The translations under genes and the position numbers were made by a program. The notes beneath the pieces were generated by a model. The model was not told the DNA's origin. It saw only the letters and a list, made by a program, of their open reading frames with translations, and ran no database searches. This document shows, one piece after another, positions 12,611 to 23,640 of a stretch of DNA of 64,000 nucleotides (the stretch's first letter is position 1; each line of letters opens with the position of its first letter). The DNA is from Boletus sp. NGJ (taxonomy: Eukaryota > Basidiomycota > Agaricomycetes > Boletales > Boletaceae). The stretch is taken from assembly GCA_019096195.1 (NCBI GenBank), contig JAGTXK010000103.1:248001-312000 (forward strand), read 5' to 3'.

Positions 12611-12869
12611 GAATAACTAATGTGACAAGCCAGGAGTGAGAGGTTCTTGCTCGTGGCATATAGTACAATTGTGTAGTCAGGCATCAGGAAGCTTGAAATG
12701 AGTACTGAAATGTGGCCGCCAGGATGTGTCAGAATTCGTCAAGAGTGATCGGAGTGTGACTTAGTAGTCAGAACACCGATGTGCACCGAAGCTATCTGAA
12801 AATCCTGACAATACCTGTTAGGAGTCACTAGTCAGGGTTCAAAGAAAGTGGGGTTTCCTGATGACGTTG

Positions 12870-13105
12870 CAAAACAGAAGCCTGAAGCATCTGCATCTAT
12901 TCGGGAACCTCGCTGATCATTAATCATTGACAAGGCGAATACATCAGTGTGGCGAGTGAGGACTCCAAACCGGGGTTGGTTGTGCCCCAGTTTCTGTGTG
13001 ATGGGGTGAAGTATAGATCGCATTAGCTGACGTGATCGGGATGCTTGGCAAGGTGACCAAAGCCGTCGACGAGGAGTTCTCGGATGGTCTTATGTCGATT
13101 GCTTT
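12870..13105 (+). pseudogene. Second 3' relic of a DUF2235-HEAT-TM gene
   Basis: This short stretch matches the penultimate exons of the array genes and of the relic at 4640-4860, including a shared TGTGGCGAGT block and the region for the conserved helix (GMLGKVTKAVDEEF, then GLMSI). It stops before the membrane helix. It shows that the array unit once carried a further copy. Confidence 0.65.
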
Positions 13106-13277
13106 ACCATCCAACAGGAACGAAGTTCATACGTACAGTAAGACGTGAATTTCAGCTGAATCAGCTCGGGCTGCTGGGCACTGGTCCGAAACCTGTGGAC
13201 CACAGGGCGTAAACAAACACGTGATATTCCTTGAATAAGGTGTGTTGCCTCTTCCTGGGACGCACGTTTGATCATGA

Positions 13278-13509
13278 CACAACACAAAAACTAATATTTA
13301 TGATAGGTCTGAATGTTGTATGAAATGTGAAGATTGCAGTTAAAATTTAAGCTTGACATTTTCACAGCACCTAAACTTGAAGTTTTTGCCTAATCTATAT
13401 CTAAACTTCAAGTTTAAGTGCCACAAAATGTCAAGACTAAATTTTAACTGCAATTTTCCCATTTCATACAACATTCAGACCTGTCCTAAATATTGATTTT
13501 TGCATTGTG
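13278..13509. mobile_element. Palindromic MITE, copy 1 (232 bp)
   Basis: The element is nearly one long inverted repeat. It starts CACAACACAAAAA and ends TTTTTGCATTGTG, with arms of about 100 bp matching each other with few differences around an A/T-rich centre containing AAACTTGAAGTTT. Flanking trinucleotides are TGA on the left and CGA on the right, an imperfect 3-bp duplication at best. It encodes no protein. Copy 2 is at 30234-30495. Confidence 0.85.
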
Positions 13510-14549
13510 CGAAATATCTGGCACAGAAAGGTTTCAGCAATTGGTTCTCTGTGATGAGGGTCTGTCTGCCAGTCACAGTACTGTTCAAACACTCCTATTA
13601 GAAGTGTTCTCTTCTTTTCATCTCCGACGCCGTGGCTTCTGGGATGGTCGTGCGTGATTTCTGCGAAAGGATTCTCAGCAGCGGCGTGTAGTAGTCATTC
13701 AGACGACTCTTTGAACGCCTATCGAGCGACGGAAAATATTGTTCGGCATGCGGGAGCGCTTATACTAAACATACATCTCCGACTGAAAACCACCCAAACG
13801 CCGGCTCAATAATGCGGGGAAATGGATCATGGCAGCGCTCAGCAAACAAACAGTGTTCCGTTAAATTGCAAGACGCCAACTTGAAGCTTGCAGACGGCGG
13901 CGTCCACGGAGCGCCCGTCATTTGATCAACACGTCCTCTTGCAACATCATAGCCCTTCTTCCATGGTCCAGACAAGTTGAACTAAATTGTACATGCATGG
14001 TCAAGTCAGTCGTCCTATCAAATTTACACTTTTTCAATCGATTGATAGTCGTATAGTCTCTAGTATAACATACCTTCAGGGCTATCGCGAAATTAAAGGG
14101 TATGTGTTATGAGGGAGTTGACAATATATTCAGCCATTTCCTTTGTTCCGCAAGGGGACCATGCCGGGGCAAGGCGCCTCAGCATCGCGGCCAGCATGCG
14201 AGTCATATGTTGTCACATCTCTTGGACGTCCATTTCGTCAACCCCAAAACAACCGAATCAACAATTTGCAAGTCACCATTCATGGAAGCTGAGTTACAAA
14301 TTACTGGTGGGTGAGTTCGATACCGAACTTGTCGCGAATTCATCAGTATGATCTGTGGAGAGCTAACCCCGTTGCAGACCTCATGGATAACGGTTGCAAA
14401 TTCATGGGTGACGAAGCCATAAATGATGTATTACACACCCTGACTATCGGTTCCGCGCCCAGAGCCACATTCTAGCTATACGGGTAGGCATCGTCGCCAC
14501 GAATCCACGCCACAAGGCGTGTTGCTTGCTGCCTCAACCCTGCTTCCTC

Positions 14550-14561
14550 GCGCTCTAGCGC
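14550..14561 (+). promoter_or_regulatory. Conserved inverted repeat upstream of copy B
   Basis: This is the same GCGCTCTAGCGC element as at 7485-7496, in a well-conserved 5' flank about 80 bp before the position of the copy A start codon. Confidence 0.35.
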
Positions 14562-14693
14562 TCTTTTAACGCACATACCTACTGAGTTTGTCCGTTCCAG
14601 ACCTATCCTTGTTCTCTATACTGTGTCTCAACATCCACCCTGGCCACTGAGAGTCCTGGGACTTCTCCTCACATCGAGCACGCACGCACGTCG

Positions 14694-17600
14694 ATGATTG
14701 AGTCACCTTTCCAGCCTTCATTCCCTGGTTATACCAGATGTACTCAGTGCAACCCCCGACAGAGGGAGAACACGAGGAACCTAGTCGTATGCATCGATGG
14801 AACTTCTAACCAATTTGGTCAGAATGTAACTGTTCCGCATCTCTCTACTTAGTGTCTTTCTCTCAGCTCACGACTATGGTCAGAATACCAATGTGGTGAA
14901 ACTGTTCGCCAAGATCGATCAGGAAACGACCTATCCAGAACAATATGCATGTTATGTCAGTGGAATTGGCACGCGTCCGAAGGCGCCACATATTTTTGAT
15001 CGGATGAAGAGAGCAGTCTCTGATATAATCGACATTGCGTTTGCATCGTTCGTACTCGTTATAATTATCTGTTTTTTGTGACGCAATGAAATACGTCATG
15101 GCAGGAATATAGGAGATAATGTTAAGGATGCGTATGGCTGGCTAGCACGAAAGTACGAAAAGGGTGACCAGATATACCTCTTTGGTGAGTTTGATTCCTC
15201 ATCATAGCTCTCGCAGCTAATGACTGCGGTACAGGTTTCTCTCGAGGTGCATATCAAGTGCGGGTTCTCGCGGGGATGATACATGAAGTATGGACCAATC
15301 GGTTTCGTTATTCATCATGTAGAGCTAAACACGTGCGTCAGGTCGGCTTGATAAAGACACCAATGGAGAAACAAATCGCAACGTGGGTAACTGTTGTGTG
15401 GTGTGTGTGGGATTGACGAACCACCAGACAGGGTTTACAATCAATATGAAGCGATTCGTTCAGGAAAGCCGAACGCAAGGCATATTGGTAGAGAGTTCAA
15501 GAATATGTTTTCCTGGCAGGACCTGAGAGTGCACTTCGTCGGAGTATGGTAATTTTACGCTTTCATTCTTCAAATTCGAACATGCCCCAACTGATCTCGG
15601 TCAGGGATACTGTCTCCTCTGTGGGGCTTATAAGAGGGGACGTCTTCCTTCCGTCAGGAGCAGATGGATGCTATTTCCGTCACGCGCTTGCTCTCGACGA
15701 ACTTCGGGTGAAGTTCATGCCAGAGTATGCCCACGAAATGAACTCTGGGGAACACAACAAGACTGCTAACATCAAAGAAGTCTGGTTTGCCGGCACTCAC
15801 TCAGACATGTAGGTTCCCCTTCGAGACCCATTCGTATGAGACTGTTATACTTCGTACAGAGGTGGTATGAACAGATCCGGAGGGTGTCATCACGCCGGGC
15901 ACGTCTCCCTGCTGTGGATGTGTCGAGAAGCGGCTGCAAGTGGTCTCGTGTTGCTGCCGACAGATATGGTTTGGGTTCCAGACGATCTTGATTCTGGCAT
16001 CAATAACTCGATGACCCCTGCATGGCGAGCCATTGAATATATGCCCATCAAGCATCAAGTATCATTTAGTGGTAGATGCAATGATGCTCGACGGTGAGAC
16101 TTGCGTCTTGCAGGTTCGCCTTGTTGATCTCGCGCTTGGTAGCTTGCATCGACTGCAACCACGTCGTGTCATACCCGGTCAAAAGGTCCATGCTTCCATT
16201 TTGTTTGCAAACGCGTATCGTCCACAGGCAACGCTAGAGAAGGGTTTCGACATTCCCACCATACACGGTGAACTCGAAGATGCAGAACTGGACAGCCAAA
16301 TTTGGGAGACGGGCTTGTTCGACGATACCGCAGCACGAGAGCTGGTGGCCTACCTGGTTCGTCAGCAAGGGGATGCTTTTATATACCTCGGCAGGTTATT
16401 GTTCATGCTGCGATTCAGTAAGGTTTCTTTACATTTTTCATCCACTCGATAATCACCCCACCTCCGCCTTCAGAGGAGGGAAAGCAATGCATCAGGAACG
16501 TGCCTCGTTGGCAAGACCAGTTTATGAACCTCATCCGCAGTCATGAGTGTGCACCGCTTGTTAGGCTTCTCAGTATGATCGCCTATTACGAAGCTGGTGA
16601 GTGTCCTATCTCGAACACGTACGCCGTGTCATTTAGAATTTTTCATTGCAGCTTATGATCCCGAGGCGCACCCTCAGAGTCCTGCACCGCCTCAGACCGA
16701 ACTTTCGCAAGATATATTCGATGATGCGAAGCAATGTTTCGGTGCCATTCTAGCTGTACATCACCATCGATATTGTCCCAGAGCGGTTACTCTCTTCAGA
16801 CCCCTGACGAAACACAAGATTTTACGAGAGCGCATACTCACCCAGGATGTCTTGGAAATTCTCGTGGAGTTACTTGATGTGATGGTTGTACAACCGAAAG
16901 GGGGTTTTGTACAAGCAATGGACGGCCTGACCTGCCTGTTGCAATGCGGTGCGTTGGTGATCATCGTGCATCTCGTAATTCATTCATGGTCGATTAGAGG
17001 ACACCCGACAAACTATGATTGAGAAACTCGGGGCCAATTGTTCGAATTTCAATGGTCCCAGACTTTCCCAAATATTGCAGGTCAAAGGTAGGGACCACAC
17101 CTGTGATTGAGACCGCACGGAGATATATCCTTCTTTGTAGACCCCCGCCTTTTGACTGCCGCGCTGCGCATGGTACTGACCCTGGCACGAATCCCGGATG
17201 GTAAGCGTCTCGCCTTTGTTAGTGAGCTATAGTGACTCAGTAGCGGCGTGCAGAGAGAGCGAGATCTGTGTGCACCCTAGTGAAACCTAGGATAAGAGAG
17301 TTGGCGAGAGAAGATGAACGACTAGTTGGTCTTATCGCTGTTGAAATATTGCTTGCCCTGTACGATCCGGGTGACCAAGGTAAGCAATACGTTCTTGAAC
17401 ATGCGCTCTCGTCTAACATTCCGAGTTTTAGACCAACTAGACATTCATGATCCACGCATTCGAGCTAATCTCGCCAGTGCCTTGAGCCACTTGAACTGCA
17501 ACAGACACAATGCAGCTGATGGACGAGATGATCCTGGAAAACAGATATTACATCGTCTTTTTGGGCTCTGTGAGTGATGTTCATCAGGGCATTTCTAACG

Positions 17601-19630
17601 AAGGTCGACCTTGACATCCTTCGTATCAGACGCTACGGCACTCAGTGACCAACAGAGAATACTCCTTGGAGAACTGAAGAAGGCTGTTCAGAAGGGAAGT
17701 GCTCGGGAGCGTACCGCTGCGACAATGACCCTTCTGAAGCTGTGCGAGAGTGAGTCTACGTTTTGACGCACCGAAGACATGAGTTTACCGTTCATCAGCT
17801 GACATCATTCGCACTTATCTCCGCGAGGTCAACCTGTTGGGCGTCTTTGTCAAGCAGTTGCAACGGAGGGACTGCGCACTGCTTGCCGCATACGCGTTGG
17901 CTACCTGTTTGAAATTCGGTGAGTAGGATTGCGTGCGATAGGAGTTACGTAGCTCAGAATCGCACTAGGCGATATGAAGGAGTCCATCAAGGACAACGAA
18001 CTCCTTCCGAAAAACATTGTTGGGATGCTGCGACTAGACTATTTCGACGATGCTGTTGGCCAAGTCGAAGGGTTCCAGATTTTCGGTGACTTTATGCAAC
18101 ACGGTAATGAACTACCCCAGTCATTCTTGATTACCGCATACTGATCCATACGACTTAGATGACCTGCGGGAGAAGATCAAGAAATACAACATCACGGAGG
18201 TCCTGAATACGAAGCTAGGAAAGGGCAAGGCGAAGGAGATTCGGACAAGCCTGATTTGTTTGGACATCTTCCGGTCCTTTGGTGCGTACTTGGAATGGCG
18301 GGGTTAGTTCATCATAGCTGAGGCACCTCCTAGAGCAGGACAGTGATGGCCCGTGGACCCGCGAGCTTGTCGCCAAGAGTTTGGAACATCTACAGAACTC
18401 GGCATGGAAGACTCAGAAAGTGGGTGTGACGATTCTCTCTGCGTTGGCTCAGACGGGTATGTGTTATCGTCGTTCTTAAGATTTTATCTGAGTTCTATGA
18501 CTTTAGAGCACGGCGTGGAGACCATTGTCCCCCATATAGAAAGGATTATCAAGATGCTTCTCCCGGGGAGTGATCTGCCAATACAGCCGACTGCGCCAGG
18601 TGCAACATCAGCGAGCCCAACTTTCCCTAGCGAAGATCAAACACAATCAACTGCGATGACCACGGAGTCTGCAGACCCTCGGTCACCTACCTCACCGGAT
18701 GCGCCGTCCAGGCCACCTTCGTGGATGCTGGGACCCGCATGCGCGCTGCGTGTTTTGGCGCAGAAAAGCAAGTGTTACCCGCCGCCTTGCGGAGACGTTG
18801 GAACTGACATGATGACGTATTACTTCAGAGGTACTGCAGGAGCATATTCGCGAGACGATTCAATACGGCACGTTAAAACGATTGTATCTATCCGGAACGC
18901 TCGTCGAGGAGGCAGACACGTCACCGTTGCGCGTCAGGACTCCAAATCGAAGTGAGCCAACTTGTTTTTTTTGCATCGGGAGGGCACTGAAATATATATA
19001 TATTCATTTTTTTCTATTCTATCCTGTCTTATACTCAGCTGACGTGATGGTCATGCTCAACAAGATGATCAAAGCCGTCGACGAAGAGCTGTCGGAAGAG
19101 GGTCTCATGTCGATCGGGGATGCGGTGTTGCCCCACATTCAGCATTGGGACCGACTTGTGACGCTACTCTGCGATCGGGCGGTAGCAGTTGTAACCATCC
19201 TCCCAGCCCTACTCGGCGTCTCAGCACTGGCGATCCTCGCAGTGGTTGTACTCACACCGATATACTTGTCTGTCCTGGTGTTACGAGTGCGTATCGAGAG
19301 CTTTTTTATTTTCGTCGATATGATGATACTGATGTAGATGGGCTATCTAGGTTCTTCAGAGGGCTACTGTCGATCCATCAGAATACCCGTATCTTGGATA
19401 GTCTGCGTGAAGGATTTGGTAGACACGGCACCGGGGCTGCTCGTGGTGAGCGTGGAGTTGAGACTGATCGGGTTGTCCGTGTGTGGGTGAGGGTGCTCCG
19501 GATGGACGCGACGGTCACTGTGGTCCTTCAGCGCCAGCTGAACATGACGGCGGAAGCCCTATGGCCGTCGGAATCAAATCATGCATACCTAGGATACTGT
19601 ACATTGAGAATAACTAACACCATGAACTAG
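14694..19630 (+). CDS. DUF2235 (Tle1-like) hydrolase with HEAT-like repeats and C-terminal TM helix, copy B
   Basis: The exon plan and motifs match copy A: CIDGTSNQFG, SGIGTRP, GFSRGAYQVR, VWDTVSSVG, GTHSD followed by GG, the HEAT-like middle, the Pro/Ser linker, the LSEEGLMSIGDAVLPHI helix, the hydrophobic helix and a Gly/Arg-rich tail. The ATG used by copy A is CTG here, so the first in-frame ATG is 14694 (MIESPFQPSF). This still precedes the DUF2235 domain, with about 30 residues fewer. Two parts have different relatives: the 5' half is closest to copy C, while 17220-17483 is almost identical to copy A 10272-10535. The C-terminal tail differs from copy A and runs on to 19630. It is probably functional, though a full spliced frame was not proven by hand. 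Confidence 0.75.
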
Positions 19631-20776
19631 GAGTGAGAGGTTGCTGCACTGTGGCATACGGGATGAGTAGATAATCTATTCATGGACTCGATATATAGCC
19701 CACGCTTCCGCGTTTCAGTCACTCGACTGTCAAATGGTGCAGACAGTACTACATGCCTTGGCGTGCTCACTCTGACACGTGCTCACCGACAGGAGAGTCA
19801 TGTAGTTCTACTATTTACAAGTAAGTGAACTGTCTGACATGAGCAGGTCGTCAATGTCAAACGACATTGCGGCATGCAGCAAGAATGAACCGATCGCGGC
19901 GGGTAGGAAATTACACGCAACCCAGAGACGACGACACTCGCAAAGAGGAAGGTAATCACACCTCCGAAGACCAGGTTAAGGACTGTGTAGTGTTGCCATC
20001 AGGTAACATTGTGGGGCAGCATGGTGTACGTACTAGCGAGGAAAAAACCACAGACCCTGCCAAGGACACCGAAAAGTATAAGCAAAGTACAGTACCATCA
20101 ACCAGCGGCACGATTCGCACAACGAGTCAGCGCGATGACACCGTTGTTCTGAGCACACAGGTTAGTAAGCGTTCCTCCTGACTAATCACAACACAAAACT
20201 TACCTGCGCAAAAATAGACAACGGCATTACAGTAAATAGTGCAGAAATAAATACTCCATCACTCTAAACTAGTAGGATTAACGAAATCGTGGACAGAATG
20301 TAAATGTAACTTGTATTCACCAAAACAACGCCTTGGATGCGTGAGTCAAAGTCATCGCCAGTGACCTTGAGGCGAGACACTTCTGCAGAAGCTGTGATAT
20401 CGCTTATAGCTTCCATTGTGGTGGACACTAAGGAGTCCTCACCTGTAACCACTGGTGGAAATATATGCTGCAGAGTGTGCGGGGGGATAAATGATAAGCC
20501 CATTTCAAGGAACGAACATATCAATGACATAGCTAGATAAAGCCGTGCAGAAAATCAATGCCCTTGCCAGAAGGAAGGTTTGTGATTGACTTACTGACCA
20601 CCAAACTAGTACCATCAGTAATGGTAATGGAGGGACAGTTGCCGTTAGCATACAGGACATTGAAAATCTTGCAGGTGCACCTTCAGGCTGAATTCAAACC
20701 CCAGAGAAAGAAGAAGATACATAGAGCGAGTCAGTGCTGAGCATGGCGAAACTAGTTCCAAGGGCCACAGAGAGCA
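19631..20776. other. Region between copy B and the Plavaka transposon
   Basis: The stretch 19685-19830 is similar to the 3' flank of copy C (35945-36060). A plus-strand ORF of 104 codons (19867-20181; many Thr, Ser and charged residues) and a minus-strand ORF of 88 codons (20530-20264; two hydrophobic stretches) are open, but I recognise neither and coding is doubtful. Confidence 0.4.
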
Positions 20777-20802
20777 GCCATCACAAAAATTGCAAAATCG
20801 TG
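20777..20802 (+). repeat. Left terminal inverted repeat of Plavaka transposon 1
   Basis: The 26 bp begin GCCATCACAAAAATTGC and are the exact reverse complement of 28284-28309. Confidence 0.9.
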
Positions 20803-21452
20803 GTATGACAACATATACAATTGTCACACAGTATATGTGTCGCATGAGCCGCCCCAGCTGTCTTACTGGAGGGACGCTGTTTATTACAATGTGTAGGAAC
20901 TGACAAGTTGGACAAAGTCGGCCAGTCCGTCAAAGTAGCTGAGCGACTCAAGCATGTATAATGCCATATATTCCTTCTGTCAAGGATTCAAGACACAATA
21001 CAATATTTTGACCTGAGCATGTAGAACACCACATATCCTTTTGTCATGACACAATAGCATATAGTGTGACCCGAGCAGGATGTTCCTTCCATCAAAACAT
21101 AACAGAATATATTGTGGCTGTACTACAGCTATGGACAATATATGCTATGTCACCATGGCGACAGTACATCATCACTACACTCATAGAGCTGATGACCACG
21201 AAGTAGGCAAACGAGCGAGTATCATGAGAACTTGGTGATTGGAACAATAGCAAGATAGGCAACGATACGAAACTTGAAGAGACGAGAGCCTGGAGCAATG
21301 CGAAAGCTTGAGGGAACTTGTGTGAGAAGACAACGAGCATTCCAATTGAAAAGCTGGACATGAGCGAACTTGTGGGAATTGACTAAACGAAAGGATACAC
21401 TGTCTCGAAAGTCAGTAGCGCTATCAGAACTTCCGGTGAACCTCACGTACAT

Positions 21453-23345
21453 TTACTTGCGACTCCGCTTGGACTTCTTGCTGCGACCACCAATGGCTAT
21501 ATCATCCAGTTCCTCATCCGGAAGAGCGCATCTCTTGCTGTTTGCTTTTGTGGACTTTGCTTGCTTTTCCTTGCGGTTCGTGACAGGTGTGAGTGGCATG
21601 GATCCATCTTCCTTCAAAAGTGGGCTCTCGGAAATTGTAGTTACTGGTACTGGTCGGGGTGGTGTTGCTGGTGGCACCGACTCAGATGGACATTGTAGGG
21701 ACGAAGTGGAAGCAACAGTCTCGGGTGGTTGGGACTCAGAGAGTAGGAATGGATCAATTACAAACTCGGGTTCAGGGGGTGCAGTAAGGCGTGCCTCCAT
21801 CTGAGCACGAAGTCTCTCCATTGTGCTCATACGTGGGACAGAGTTACCATCTTTATTCGCTGTCTTCTTCTCAGAACTGTCCCAACCATTCTCGTTCCCA
21901 AAGATTTCCCTTTAAGTTGTATATGAGATGATACTATCTCCAAGAAAGACGACACTTACTTATTCCACCACTGCAGTAGACCATCCCTCCATTCTGTGTC
22001 AATGGCATCTCGGATGAATCGAATGATGCCTCTGTACATTTCGAAGTAGCTGAGATTCCCATCCCTTTCATTCCACTGATCCTTTGATGAAATTCCAAAG
22101 TGAGCCTAAAAGATTCCCATAGTAAGCTATGGTGCAATGATCGAGAGAAGAGTGAGAACATACTTGAATGCATACATACGCAATGTGTTCCGGTTTGATA
22201 GTAGTCACATTATTCAAAATGGCATTGCATGAGTGGTTCTTTCTATCGGGAGGTGCTACTGCGAAGGATGGGCCTAAAAAAATATGTTGTGCAACCTGAG
22301 ATGATTCAGTTAGTAGTCCAATTAGACCAAAAATATCAAAAGACTTACTTGGATGAGAAAATAGCTTTTGAAAAGTCCATGCAGCATATTCCTTGGGTTG
22401 AAGTCCTGTCCAGGTATCGCTCCACTCCAGAAGAACGAGGGAAAGTCCTCAGCTTCCATGGGAATCACACCTGAGGCAAGATCTTTTCATGCCCTATTAA
22501 GATAATATAGATGGGTTAATTGCAAAGTTCCATGTTCATACTTTTCTGGGTCTTCGTCAAATACTTTGAGCTGATCGGCTGGACAAAGCCAGTGAGCAAG
22601 GATGGGATGGTTCAATCCCATTTCGGCTCTCCCCTTTGTATTGGAGATCAGGGGGTTGAGGGATGTGGGATCAGACAGGTTTGGCAAACAGTACCGAGGG
22701 ATGGATGCCTTGAGGTGAGTTGCGTCACTCGAACGTGTACTCTTGATATCCGAATTCATCTAGAAAATGAAAAAAATGTGGATGTATGCACACATATCTG
22801 AGTCGAATGAACAACTTATACCTTGGAACAGATATTCACAAGCTCTACACTTCTACTTTGATCATCGATGATTTCCTTCAGGCCAGGTACAATGTGAATG
22901 ATCTTGTAGTAAGTTCGAGTGGCGTACTCCCGTGATTCAGGTGAGCTGCAGAGCTATCAGAATTACTGATAGATAGGTAGTTTACCAAAGAAACACACAT
23001 TTGGTGCAAGAATTCCTTGCGAACTTCCCTTGCCGTGTTGTCTTCATCAAGATCACCATATTTACTTGCTTCATCTTGTTGAAGAAGACGCATAGTCTTG
23101 ATTACCTTATCGATGTCACACCATAAGTCGATGCAACGTGCGATAGTATGTGCAGCCAAGACATAAATGTCTTCACCCTTCTTTTTGGACCTCCCAGACC
23201 TTTGAAAACAGAATTTACATTAGTATCTGCTCATAATTGGACCCACTTGATTGACTTTTTTGAGTCATCTGAATTGCCATTGACCAAAATAGTAGCAGAA
23301 GGAGCCATACCGCCACGGTGGCGCTTGGTGGCAGTAGTAGATGAA
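21453..23345 (-). CDS. Plavaka accessory gene, DUF6698-like protein with basic tail
   Basis: The minus strand carries a spliced gene of roughly 500 residues. An N-terminal exon (KRHRGGMAPSATILVNG) is followed by a helical part (AAHTIARCIDLWCDIDKVIK, then REYATRTYYKIIHIVPGLKE), a core (GLNHPILAHWLCP, WSGDTWTGLQ), then HFGISSKDQWNERDGNLSYF with EWRDGLLQWWNKEIFG, and a C-terminal Pro/Ser-rich region ending in the basic string GRSKKSKRSRK, a likely nuclear-localisation signal. Motifs resemble a fungal family I recall as DUF6698, common beside Plavaka transposases; its role is unknown. Short introns with GT-AG borders separate the exons. It diverges from the transposase gene, so the two probably share a promoter region. 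The family name is from memory. Confidence 0.6.
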
Positions 23346-23640
23346 GGAGCAAAATTAGGTAAGTGAAGATAACAGTGGAGATTATATGGCTGTGGCGCTG
23401 TATCCTCTTTTCATCACCACCACTCCAAGTCCAAGCACTGCTGGTCTGCCGCAAGAAACTTTTTGTAGAACTTTGTAAGCATCAATTCTCTTTGTTCTTG
23501 CATTTTGCCTACCAACTGTCATTTCTAGATTGTAGATTACACTTTTAGATACCTTGTACCACCTCTGTACCCCAATAAAAGCTGCTCAGCACCGATAAAC
23601 TTCTCTGTAATATTATTGCTCCTCAGCGCCCTCAAATTCC

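Larger units (their letters stand above)
12611..14693. other. Spacer between copies A and B: degraded duplicate of the 4640-7570 region
   Basis: From about 12830 the DNA repeats, in order and with gaps, the sequence around 4640-7570. It includes a relic of the DUF2235 gene 3' end, the block GAACGAAGTTCATACGTACA (5459 and 13119), the damaged counterpart of the 5731-6225 ORF, and the promoter-proximal flank. A MITE interrupts it at 13278-13509. No intact gene was seen. Confidence 0.7.
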
